A DNA stretch of 64,000 nucleotides from the NCBI GenBank assembly GCA_018208355.1, contig CP062796.1, positions 1,334,494 to 1,398,493 of the forward strand, given 5' to 3'. Both the position numbers and the translations under genes were made by a program. Shown one piece after another: positions 27,547-35,201 of this stretch. A model generated the notes under the pieces. The model had not been told where the DNA came from and ran no database searches. It saw only the letters and a program-made list of their open reading frames with translations. This DNA is from Candidatus Fermentithermobacillus carboniphilus (GTDB lineage: Bacteria > Bacillota > Sulfobacillia > Fermentithermobacillales > Fermentithermobacillaceae). Every line of letters begins with the position of its first letter. Position 1 is the first letter of the stretch.

Positions 27547-29742
27547 TCAAACGCCCTCAATCATCGCGCCAACGACGGTAACGTCATCCGGAGGTGTCTT
27601 GTGCTGATACCTGAGGCTCTGAGTTATGAGTGCTTTCACCGAGTCATCTAGGGAGCTCTCTTTGAGCCGGCTTAACCTGGAGACTATCAAGTGCTCGGCC
27701 CTGGCGGGAACGGGACTGGATCTGAAGACTCCGTCAGATACCAGGAAAATTGAGTCGCCTGGCTCCACCGGCTCGCTTGAACCCAGGTACGGGACTGTCG
27801 TAGCTGCACCGGCAGGAGGAGTAGATCCGCGGATTACGAGCACATTTCCATCTTTTTTCTTGATGAAGGAAGGAGGCGCGCCCAGCTTATGGAAATAGGC
27901 TCTCCGAGTCTCGTGGTCTATCAAGAGGCAGTCGAGAGCGATAAACCCGTCCGGACGCCACGCGAGATAAAGAGCGGAATTTAGAAATGACACACAGGAA
28001 TCGTAGTCTAATCCACAATCGAGTAGCGATTTAAGGATGTCGATGGATTCTCTGCTCTGCTTCGCGGCAAGATCTCCCTTGCCCATGCCGTCGGCCAGCA
28101 CCACCAGTGTCTTGCCGGGTCCCAAGTCGTATCTCACCCAGACATCCCCCGGTTTTTGCGCACCCTCGGCGGGGATTGTCTTTCCCTTGAGCCTCACCCT
28201 AAAACGCTCTTCCCTTCCTGAGAACCTATTACCCGTAGAAACCCTGATGTCCGGTTCAGGAGAAATACTTCGAACGGAAAGGATCTGACCGAGGCAGCGA
28301 TACTGAAATGCGAGGCACTTCCGGGTCTCACCGTCGAAAGTGCTGATCTTTCGTTCAAGCCGCTCAATTTCCTTTCGATGGTTCAATTCCGATACCAATT
28401 CTCCATACCTGTGACACCGGTCCTTGAGTAACACAGTGTTGTCTCGGATGCTTAACCTGCCTGACAGATCCATCTTCTTTACAAGGTCAGTAAATGCCTC
28501 ATAGACAGCACCGAATTCTTCTTCCCAGCAAAATGACCTTTCGTCACATTCAGCACATACTCTCTCAACAAGGTAGCGGATGGTCGACGTCACAGGCCCT
28601 CCCTTGCTTTCCACGTCATTAGAAGCAATCTCGTCTCGGCCTGGAGCTGTCCCGGAACCAGTCATCGTAATTGCAGCCTGAGAAAATAGGTTCCCTATTT
28701 CCGAGAGGGCATTGGAAACCGCGGCAACTTTCAGTTTTAACGGGTCCACCGGATTCTGGGGAACAACTTTCGCCTTCGACTCGTCACTGAGCTCCGGCAG
28801 GTATCTCCCGAGAGTTTTCTTGACCGGGGAGGTAATCAACGGGATTACGGCGCATGAAACCATCTGCTCGAGGAGCCTTTTGCTCACGATGGTGCCCGAA
28901 GGCGCAAAGAACGACAAGAGAAGTCCCGAAGCGAGGTAACCCAGGACAGATTCTGCCTTCCCGAACCAGCCCCCGATACCGGCCAAAACTCCTGATATCC
29001 CCAATAAACCTGGGGCGAAAGGATCACCTGATCCAGTCAAAGAAGCGATCAATCCTCCCGAAAGACCCGCAATAGCCCCCGCCGCTGGACCTCCGACACA
29101 AGCCATCGCCAGGACCCCCGCCATTATAGTCACCATTTGTACGTCGAGGCCGAATGCGTAGAGACCCTGTAATCCCCCGACGGAGACCAGGACCAGGGCT
29201 AACAGGGCCTGCCTGGCTGTCCGCGAACTTGGGGACTCTTTTATACCCGCGATGGCGGAGAAGGATAGAAGTCCTGCCACAAGGACACACAACCCTTCGA
29301 TAAAGGCAGAAATATAAGCATAAAGGCTCGGGCCTTGGAAAAAGCCTATGGCGGTCCGGACACAAAACGCAACAAGTCCTGCCACAAGAGAATCCAAGAC
29401 TTCCCGGTGACGTGACTCCTTTTCCGGTTTGATGAAGACAGTGAGAAGCATGACGGCAAGAAAAAGATAGACAATCTGCTCCCACTTGAAAAGGGTGACA
29501 CAGCCAAGGATCATAAAAAGCGCAGATAAGAGCGAAAAACCAGTCCCTCCCAGCGACCTTAAGGCAGCGTAAAACCCCGGTCCAAAAGGAGCTATGCTGC
29601 CTCCCAGCACTGTGCGACCCAGGAAAAAGCTGAGTGTCGCTGTGAGCGCAAGTCGCTGTTCAAAGGGCTTGTCTATCTCGAGGCAACCCCCAGTCTTACC
29701 GTCTTTTTCAAGTAGCAGACGCAGGAACGCCGGTAACTTCAA
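27547..29742 (-). CDS. spoIIE: Stage II sporulation protein E (PP2C phosphatase)
   Basis: SpoIIE dephosphorylates SpoIIAA in the forespore and so activates sigma-F; it also localises with FtsZ at the polar septum. The N-terminal half (about residues 30-320) is a series of membrane helices, then a regulatory linker, then the PP2C domain with LVVLADGMGKGDLA, FIALDCLLID and SIFLVSDGVF. TTG at 29742 has GAGAGGGGG 8 nt upstream and is preferred over 29775; the length becomes 731 residues. In related genomes the next genes upstream are tRNAs and the S1-domain gene; here a 19-kb island intervenes. Confidence 0.95.
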   Translation of the reverse strand: MKLPAFLRLLLEKDGKTGGCLEIDKPFEQRLALTATLSFFLGRTVLGGSIAPFGPGFYAALRSLGGTGFSLLSALFMILGCVTLFKWEQIVYLFLAVMLLTVFIKPEKESRHREVLDSLVAGLVAFCVRTAIGFFQGPSLYAYISAFIEGLCVLVAGLLSFSAIAGIKESPSSRTARQALLALVLVSVGGLQGLYAFGLDVQMVTIMAGVLAMACVGGPAAGAIAGLSGGLIASLTGSGDPFAPGLLGISGVLAGIGGWFGKAESVLGYLASGLLLSFFAPSGTIVSKRLLEQMVSCAVIPLITSPVKKTLGRYLPELSDESKAKVVPQNPVDPLKLKVAAVSNALSEIGNLFSQAAITMTGSGTAPGRDEIASNDVESKGGPVTSTIRYLVERVCAECDERSFCWEEEFGAVYEAFTDLVKKMDLSGRLSIRDNTVLLKDRCHRYGELVSELNHRKEIERLERKISTFDGETRKCLAFQYRCLGQILSVRSISPEPDIRVSTGNRFSGREERFRVRLKGKTIPAEGAQKPGDVWVRYDLGPGKTLVVLADGMGKGDLAAKQSRESIDILKSLLDCGLDYDSCVSFLNSALYLAWRPDGFIALDCLLIDHETRRAYFHKLGAPPSFIKKKDGNVLVIRGSTPPAGAATTVPYLGSSEPVEPGDSIFLVSDGVFRSSPVPARAEHLIVSRLSRLKESSLDDSVKALITQSLRYQHKTPPDDVTVVGAMIEGV

Positions 29743-30042
29743 GTGGCTTACCCCCTCTCTCCGTGACCTCGTCACACATAACCTGGTGCGATGTCAGTTC
29801 GATACCATTTTATCCCTGGAAAAATGCGCCTTCTGTCGGGGCTTGTCTTGTAGCCGGTAGACACGAGGAGTACTACGTGTCGAATATGTGGCAGCTAAAC
29901 GGAAAAAATGTTGAGATGTTGAATAATCCTACAACCGGGAGGTGGCGGACTAACGAGCATCGAATGAACGTATGGTCGAATCAATGTACGTCAAATCCAC
30001 GTCCCTAACCGGGGGCGGTATAGGATTCAATTACACAATTAC
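29743..30042. other. Divergent intergenic region spoIIE / SGNH gene
   Basis: This 300-bp stretch must hold the spoIIE promoter (minus) and that of the SGNH gene (plus). A TAAAAT at about 29808-29813 (minus) could be a -10, but I see no good -35 at normal spacing, which resembles the atypical B. subtilis spoIIE promoter. No gene is seen. This is also the left end of the accessory island. Confidence 0.4.
29878..29884 (+). promoter_or_regulatory. spoIIE: Candidate Spo0A box upstream of spoIIE
   Basis: TGTCGAA matches the Spo0A box core exactly and lies 136 bp from the spoIIE start. spoIIE is a direct Spo0A target in B. subtilis. A 7-mer can occur by chance, so this is modest evidence. Confidence 0.35.
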
Positions 30043-31320
30043 ATGAAAACAAAGACAGGTATACCTTCTTCCCTGAAATACGGTTTAGTGTTTTTCGTGC
30101 TATCACAGGTCCTCCTGGAGCTCTTTCTACCGCTTTCCCTTGTATATAACTACCGCATCGACTACAACATCATCAAAGACAACCTGACCGACATAAACAG
30201 GGTACTCGACCGGTTGAAACTCTACATTCAACGTAATGGGATTGAGGATTACATAATCATCATAGGGGACTCGGTGGCCTACAGCGGTCCCGGCGGCCCG
30301 CTCCAGTCGGTCTCATACTATATGAATCAGATTAGCCGGGAGAAATCACTTCCTCCTGTTTTCAACCTCGCAATTCCGGCAGCCCAGATGGGGGATTTTT
30401 ATACCCTCCTTCTCATGTTGGATCAGAAAGGGATATCTACAGACAAGGTGATCATCAACCTGCTCTACGCCGGCTTTGTGAAAAGGGACCCGGACCCTCC
30501 CGTCGTCTACTGGCTCGAGCGAGAACTGAAACGTCTTGACCCTGTATCCTATGCGCAAGTTGCGGATGCCCTTTTGGCCAGCAACGAAAACAAGAATCGT
30601 CCAGACCCTTTTGAGACTTTTCTGGAGGTGTACGTTTACAACTGGATTCCGGTTCTCAGGTACAGAGACTTCCTTAGGGCCGGGTTGTTCAAGGCTTTCG
30701 GTGCTTACAATGAAGTTACAGGTGATATACGGCCGTGGTACGAAAAACCGTATCTGAAAAGTCTTCTACAAGACCCAGTCTACAAAAGGCAGTTTGACCC
30801 TGCTCCGTTTGCGCTCGATGATTCCAACCCCAACGTCTTTTTCTTGAAAAGAATAGCCGAACACCAGCGGGGCAAAAGTCTTCTCCTTTTCATGAGTCCA
30901 ATCAACCGGGAACTTATGGCCGAAGAAGTCTCGAAACCGGGATTCCTCCAAAATTTCGTCAGTTTGAATGATTTCCTGAAGGATCTGGCCTCGGAATACT
31001 CTTTTGTTTACAGGGACTTAAGCAATGTGGTTCCGGCTCACCTGTTTTCCGACCACCTGCACCTCGTCAGTGAGGGATACAGGTATTTTGCAGGTATCTT
31101 GTGGAAAGAAATCCTGAACTCAGGGATACTCCACAGCAGTAAAGCCGCCTGTCGCATTACCGCACGATATGGTGTTGACCCAAAACTATGGATACTCGAT
31201 AGCAGTAAAGCTACATGTCCCGTCGACCCGGCAGTTCTCAGGTTTGACCTATTCCGGAGGAGCTGGGGGATGAACCTCCGAACAGTCAGCGACCTTAGGG
31301 ACGGGCAGGAGGTGGCATAG
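30043..31320 (+). CDS. SGNH-hydrolase-like membrane-anchored protein (AlgX/DltD-type partner of MBOAT)
   Basis: After one N-terminal membrane helix (LVFFVLSQVLLELFLPLSLVY) the 425-residue protein has the SGNH block I motif IIIIGDSVAYSG and a late block V DHLHLVSEGY, giving the Ser and the Asp-His pair. Such proteins pass acyl groups to extracellular polymers together with an MBOAT protein, and the next gene (1 bp on) is exactly that. The C-terminal region contains a 66-bp direct repeat, giving HSSKAACR and DSSKATCP. The polymer (exopolysaccharide, spore or wall polymer) is unknown. Confidence 0.75.
   Translation: MKTKTGIPSSLKYGLVFFVLSQVLLELFLPLSLVYNYRIDYNIIKDNLTDINRVLDRLKLYIQRNGIEDYIIIIGDSVAYSGPGGPLQSVSYYMNQISREKSLPPVFNLAIPAAQMGDFYTLLLMLDQKGISTDKVIINLLYAGFVKRDPDPPVVYWLERELKRLDPVSYAQVADALLASNENKNRPDPFETFLEVYVYNWIPVLRYRDFLRAGLFKAFGAYNEVTGDIRPWYEKPYLKSLLQDPVYKRQFDPAPFALDDSNPNVFFLKRIAEHQRGKSLLLFMSPINRELMAEEVSKPGFLQNFVSLNDFLKDLASEYSFVYRDLSNVVPAHLFSDHLHLVSEGYRYFAGILWKEILNSGILHSSKAACRITARYGVDPKLWILDSSKATCPVDPAVLRFDLFRRSWGMNLRTVSDLRDGQEVA
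31124..31219 (+). repeat. Two 30-bp imperfect direct repeats 66 bp apart inside the SGNH gene
   Basis: 31124-31153 and 31190-31219 share GGATACTC, AGCAGTAAAGC and TGTC with five or so differences. The period of 66 bp (22 codons) keeps the frame, consistent with an in-frame duplication that has since diverged. Confidence 0.7.
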
Positions 31321-31321
31321 G

Positions 31322-32737
31322 ATGGGTTTTCACAGTCCTCGGTTTTTCGTCCTGCTCTTGATGGCCGCAGCGTTCTTTTTCATCGCGAAAGGAAAGAGGC
31401 TATGGGTCCTCGCGATCTTTGACGCTCTTTTCTACCTGAACGCAGGCATTCTGGATTTACTTCTCCTTTTCGGGGCCGCAGCGGTGACATTTTTTTCGGG
31501 AATACGGTCGCGTGGGCCCAGGAAGAAGGCATGGGCTCTTTTGGGCGTAACAGCAAACCTTCTCAATTTAGCGTTTTTCAAGTACTACCATTTCATACTC
31601 GGGAACGTTTCTCGACTGATTCCGGTGCCCGATATGTTGCTGAAGATGAATCCCATTCTTCCCATAGGCATCTCTTTCTACACGTTCCAACTGGTATCTT
31701 ACCTCGTAGACGTATACCGGGACGAAGTCCCTCCTTGCAGGTCGTTTCTCCTTTTTTGGGTTTACATCTCGTTCTTCGGCCAAGTCATCGCGGGGCCGAT
31801 CATGAGAGCCAGTGACTTCATACCCCAGGTGGAACGGACTGAACGATATACGTTTGACCTAGGGCGTATCAAAAGCGGCGTTGCGCTCTTCACCGTAGGG
31901 TTAGTCAAAAAGCTCGTATTTGCTGATACGCTCGCGCCGTTCGTCGATACCTTCTTTGCCAGAGCTGCGGATCTGAGTTCCATAGACCTTTGGATTGCCG
32001 GGTATCTGTTCGCCTTTCAGATCTACTTCGATTTTTCCGCCTACAGCGATATGGCTTTGGGTATAGGTACAGTATTCGGGTATGAACTTGCGAAAAACTT
32101 CGACTCGCCCTACGTGAGCCAGAACCCGCCTGAATTCTGGAGGAGATGGCACATAACCCTTTCTACCTGGATAAGAGATTACCTGTACATTCCCCTGGGA
32201 GGCTCAAGACGGGGATTTGCGAGGGGCATTTTCAACGTTGTCATCGCTATGACTATTTCCGGCTTGTGGCACGGCGCGGCCTGGAATTTCGTGCTCTGGG
32301 GTCTTTACCACGGACTTTTGAGTGCCGCTCACAGAATCTGGAGGAATATTTTGGGAAACAGGTCTTTTGCCAGGAAACTCGCCGGGTTTCCCTTTCCGTT
32401 GTTCAATTCACTCGTATTCATGCAATTTACTGTGGTTGGCTGGATACTATTCAGGATGAGGGATCTTGAAACGCTCTTTCGCGCTGTCCGCAAGATGCTT
32501 ACTTTCAGCGATCTGACATACGGGCCTCACGTCTGGTACTATGTGATCCTCGTATCAGGGTTATATATCCTCCATCTGATTGAATACTTTGTCCGAAGGA
32601 ACGCTCATTCCCTGTCTTCCTTTTGGGATAACAACGTCCCTGCGCCTATAAAAGGTCTGGTTTACGCGGGAATCGTCTTTGTGCTGTGCGTGTTTCTGCG
32701 TCCGAAAGAAAATGCCTTTATCTATTTCAAGTTCTGA
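31322..32737 (+). CDS. MBOAT family O-acyltransferase (AlgI/DltB-like)
   Basis: This 471-residue polytopic membrane protein carries acyl groups across the membrane. About ten hydrophobic segments are visible. The family motifs are FWRRWHITLSTWIRDYLYIPLGG and the catalytic-histidine segment SGLWHGAAWNFVLWG; the C-terminus FIYFKF is typical. ATG at 31322 has GGAGGT overlapping the previous stop, so it is coupled to the SGNH gene. The pair resembles alginate or peptidoglycan O-acetylation modules. The acceptor cannot be told from sequence; no glycosyltransferase genes are nearby. Confidence 0.9.
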   Translation: MGFHSPRFFVLLLMAAAFFFIAKGKRLWVLAIFDALFYLNAGILDLLLLFGAAAVTFFSGIRSRGPRKKAWALLGVTANLLNLAFFKYYHFILGNVSRLIPVPDMLLKMNPILPIGISFYTFQLVSYLVDVYRDEVPPCRSFLLFWVYISFFGQVIAGPIMRASDFIPQVERTERYTFDLGRIKSGVALFTVGLVKKLVFADTLAPFVDTFFARAADLSSIDLWIAGYLFAFQIYFDFSAYSDMALGIGTVFGYELAKNFDSPYVSQNPPEFWRRWHITLSTWIRDYLYIPLGGSRRGFARGIFNVVIAMTISGLWHGAAWNFVLWGLYHGLLSAAHRIWRNILGNRSFARKLAGFPFPLFNSLVFMQFTVVGWILFRMRDLETLFRAVRKMLTFSDLTYGPHVWYYVILVSGLYILHLIEYFVRRNAHSLSSFWDNNVPAPIKGLVYAGIVFVLCVFLRPKENAFIYFKF

Positions 32738-33059
32738 TAGTCAGCATACGACCTCATAAATATAAGCCGTGCTTAACGGGGTGAGAGTTGCAGCCAAGTT
32801 CCTTGGACACAGAACCGGCAAAAGTAGCATGCAATCTTGTAAAAGGAAAGAGATACTGCAGGAGTATCTCAAAAAAGGGATTTGGCCACCGCCGCCTTAT
32901 AGGTAGCCGGTGGCCGGGGGTCTGCGCGAGGGTAGGCGTGCGGCTGCCACTACCGCTGTCACCAGGGTTGGTCAGGGAGGTTACCGTAGACCGGTATGAC
33001 TCCTTTGAGGTACATACCTTGGGCCATCAAAACGAGCCCAGAGAGAACCCTTAGGATCT
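32738..33059. other. Non-coding stretch between MBOAT gene and the IS3 remnant
   Basis: No gene was recognised. It contains the hairpin at 32851-32871 and sequence that looks like decayed mobile DNA, but I could not match it to a family. Confidence 0.4.
32842..32871 (-). terminator. Possible terminator for minus-strand transcripts from the BREX side
   Basis: GAGATACT (32851-32858) and AGTATCTC (32864-32871) form an 8-bp stem with a 5-nt loop. On the minus strand it is followed by TTTCCTTTT. The T-tract is interrupted, so strength is uncertain. Confidence 0.35.
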
Positions 33060-33334
33060 TCTGTCACCGGGAAGATGGGAAGAAGGTGTTTAGGCAACTG
33101 CAGAATCTGAGCGTGTTTTTCTACAGCTCCTTCTTGCCGACGACAACCACGCCGTGGTCCAAGAAGGATGGATAATACTCCAACCATTCTGGCCGCCTCG
33201 TTCTTCCACCTGACCAGTTGTCTTGAGTGGACACCGTACTCGGAGGAAATCTCAGAAATAGACTTCGTCTCTTTTAGAATTTCCGACACCACCTTTGCTT
33301 TTAACTCGGATGGATTGCTCTTCCGGATCCCCAT
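33060..33334 (-). pseudogene. IS3-type transposase OrfA fragment, frameshifted
   Basis: The first 50 codons read as an intact IS3 OrfA start: a charged N-terminus then helix-turn-helix SISEISSEYGVHSRQLVRWKNEA. After about 33185 the expected sequence continues in another frame (FLDHGVVVVGKKEL then a stop), so a frameshift has broken the gene. No OrfB and no clear inverted repeats are present. It is a leftover insertion between the MBOAT gene and the BREX operon. Confidence 0.75.
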
Positions 33335-33455
33335 CTATTGCTTGGCGCCCCCGGTTTTCTGTTTAGAATTCTATGTCCACTATATCCTTCTGCTTACATG
33401 AACCTACCCAGGCAAAGCGGCACGTTAAACAATCTAGAGGTAAAGCTGCGGATCA

Positions 33456-33668
33456 TCACGATACGTTGTCATCAGCAAACAATGCACAGCCTTCTTCCTT
33501 AAACTGCTTAATACGATCAAGTAACTCTTCTTCGGTACACTCAAGGTATTCAGCCAGGCACTTGATGCAGAGGACTCGGTTTACAGACCGTCCCAACAGT
33601 TTTTGGTTCAGGGCAACCACGTCCTTATTGGCTGGTTGTCCGCAGTTATAACAACGCCTTACCTTCAT
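33456..33668 (-). CDS. Small zinc-ribbon-like protein, 70 residues
   Basis: Two CxxC pairs (CYNCGQPANKD near residue 6 and CIKCLAEYLEC near residue 34) suggest a zinc site, followed by an acidic helical tail. I recall similar 60-70 residue proteins scattered through Clostridia, of unknown function. The start is ATG with GGGGAG about 10 nt upstream. It lies 68 bp downstream of brxL on the same strand, so it may be the last gene of the defence operon or an unrelated neighbour. Confidence 0.7.
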   Translation of the reverse strand: MKVRRCYNCGQPANKDVVALNQKLLGRSVNRVLCIKCLAEYLECTEEELLDRIKQFKEEGCALFADDNVS

Positions 33669-33736
33669 GGTTTTCCAACTCCCCAGAAGTCTGCATCATC
33701 TTATGCATGGCCTTGCCAAACGCTGCTCATGGAATT

Positions 33737-35182
33737 CTATCGGACCTTAATGTCGGGTATAGAGTCCTGGTATTCCGGATCCATCAGGTGGAGCTGACGC
33801 CTTATCACTGCTCTCATCTGCAGCGCCGGTCTTAGACAGTAGTCTTCGAACTGCTCCTTGTCCACGTCGTCGATCCGCTGCACATGAGGAAAGAAAAGTT
33901 TCATGAAACCCGTGCAAAGCCTCTTTATAGCTGTCGTATCCCTCGTGTCAGCAGACCTCGGAACCTCCAGTAGCTCGTCAACCAAAGCGGCATATGTGAT
34001 CTCGCTTCTAAGAGCATGCAATATCTCAGAGAAGTATTCAACGTTAAGGGCCCAACCCTCGGCCTTCATGTTCTCCCGCATGCGCGGAACTTGCCACCCT
34101 CGAATGAAGCCATGAAACCTGTCGATAAGAGCAGACTCCTGAAATGCGTAAGGCAGCTCCGTGAACATATTGATGTTCTCGTTCATTTTCTCGTCAGGAA
34201 TGTTACCCATAAGGATAACACCGGCATCTCCTACGCCCCTGTAGTCCCCCACGCGGTAATCTCCAGACTCAAGATACCCCTTTAGTGCCCCCCTCATTTC
34301 GTCTACATCGACGAATGTAATAGTCTGGACCTCGTCCAAAGCTATATAGTCGTAACGGCTCACAAGGCCGGGAGTCTTTCGGCCAATATCATAAAACAGT
34401 CTAGCCCTGGTAATACTGCCACCACTTACTAACCAACCGTACTTTGAGATCTGCGACATCACGTACGACTTGCCTGTACCTTTCGGCGCTAGCTCGATTA
34501 GATTAACACGTCTCTCAACAAAGGGTAACAGACGGGACAGCAAGGTTAGTTTTTGACTCACGTTGAGAAAACCTGCGGGGTTAAAGTCTATAGCCATGAG
34601 TATGGTATCTATCCATTCTTCCAACGTGAATTCCTTTCGTGCTTCCTGGAAGAACTGTAAGTCGACCGTATACGGCTGGAAGGGTTTGAAGTCTGTCATG
34701 TATATAGCGCCGTCGCGTTCCTGCCCGCCCACAATTCTGCGACGCCACTCGCACTCTATAACTCCCCACGTTTCGCTATCCGCCAACAGTTCGTTGCGAT
34801 GGCCACTCAGTACTCGCTCGTCAACTATGGCTTCACGTTTCCGGGTAGGAAATCCAAGATCAGGCAGACTAAATAACCCTTCGCCTGTGCTAACGTCTAT
34901 GTCGACGCGCAGTTTAGCTAAAAACCTCACCGAGCGTCCATCCTGGATCATTGCACTCTTGAGTAATCCCCACTCTCTCTCCCCCGGGATGTTCTCCCTG
35001 ACAAAAGCCGCCACTTGTTCAAGATCAACGTTTCCCTTCTCATCAGCAAAGCGCATCATTAGCCAGTCACGCAAATACGGTGGAATACTCAGCGAACTAA
35101 AGAACTTGTTTTGTGACGGCCTCTTGTACACCGTCATGTCCTGGAAACACGATCTGACCTTTTCCTCCAAGCTTGCGTTCAC
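33737..35182 (-). CDS. brxL: BrxL-like AAA+ protein of a type 4 BREX system (short form)
   Basis: The 481 residues hold an N-terminal domain with KRPSQNKFFSSLSIPPYLRDWL, then an AAA+ core with Walker A APKGTGKS at 232-239 and Walker B YIALDEVQ near 280-286, then VILMGNIP and the arginine-rich FHGFIRGW region. The Lon-like protease domain of the roughly 680-residue BrxL proteins is absent, and the protein ends soon after the AAA lid. I recall a shorter family of about 470 residues linked to type 4 loci, so this is probably natural. It is 19 bp downstream of pglZ. The start is GTG with GGGGTG upstream. Confidence 0.82.
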   Translation of the reverse strand: MNASLEEKVRSCFQDMTVYKRPSQNKFFSSLSIPPYLRDWLMMRFADEKGNVDLEQVAAFVRENIPGEREWGLLKSAMIQDGRSVRFLAKLRVDIDVSTGEGLFSLPDLGFPTRKREAIVDERVLSGHRNELLADSETWGVIECEWRRRIVGGQERDGAIYMTDFKPFQPYTVDLQFFQEARKEFTLEEWIDTILMAIDFNPAGFLNVSQKLTLLSRLLPFVERRVNLIELAPKGTGKSYVMSQISKYGWLVSGGSITRARLFYDIGRKTPGLVSRYDYIALDEVQTITFVDVDEMRGALKGYLESGDYRVGDYRGVGDAGVILMGNIPDEKMNENINMFTELPYAFQESALIDRFHGFIRGWQVPRMRENMKAEGWALNVEYFSEILHALRSEITYAALVDELLEVPRSADTRDTTAIKRLCTGFMKLFFPHVQRIDDVDKEQFEDYCLRPALQMRAVIRRQLHLMDPEYQDSIPDIKVR

Positions 35183-35201
35183 GGTCCGAAGTCACCCCGC
35201 C

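Noticed and set aside
29743..33500. Second att site matching the tRNA-Lys 3' end at the left side of the island
   Set aside because: Only short, chance-level matches such as GGGCCAT were found; no convincing direct repeat.
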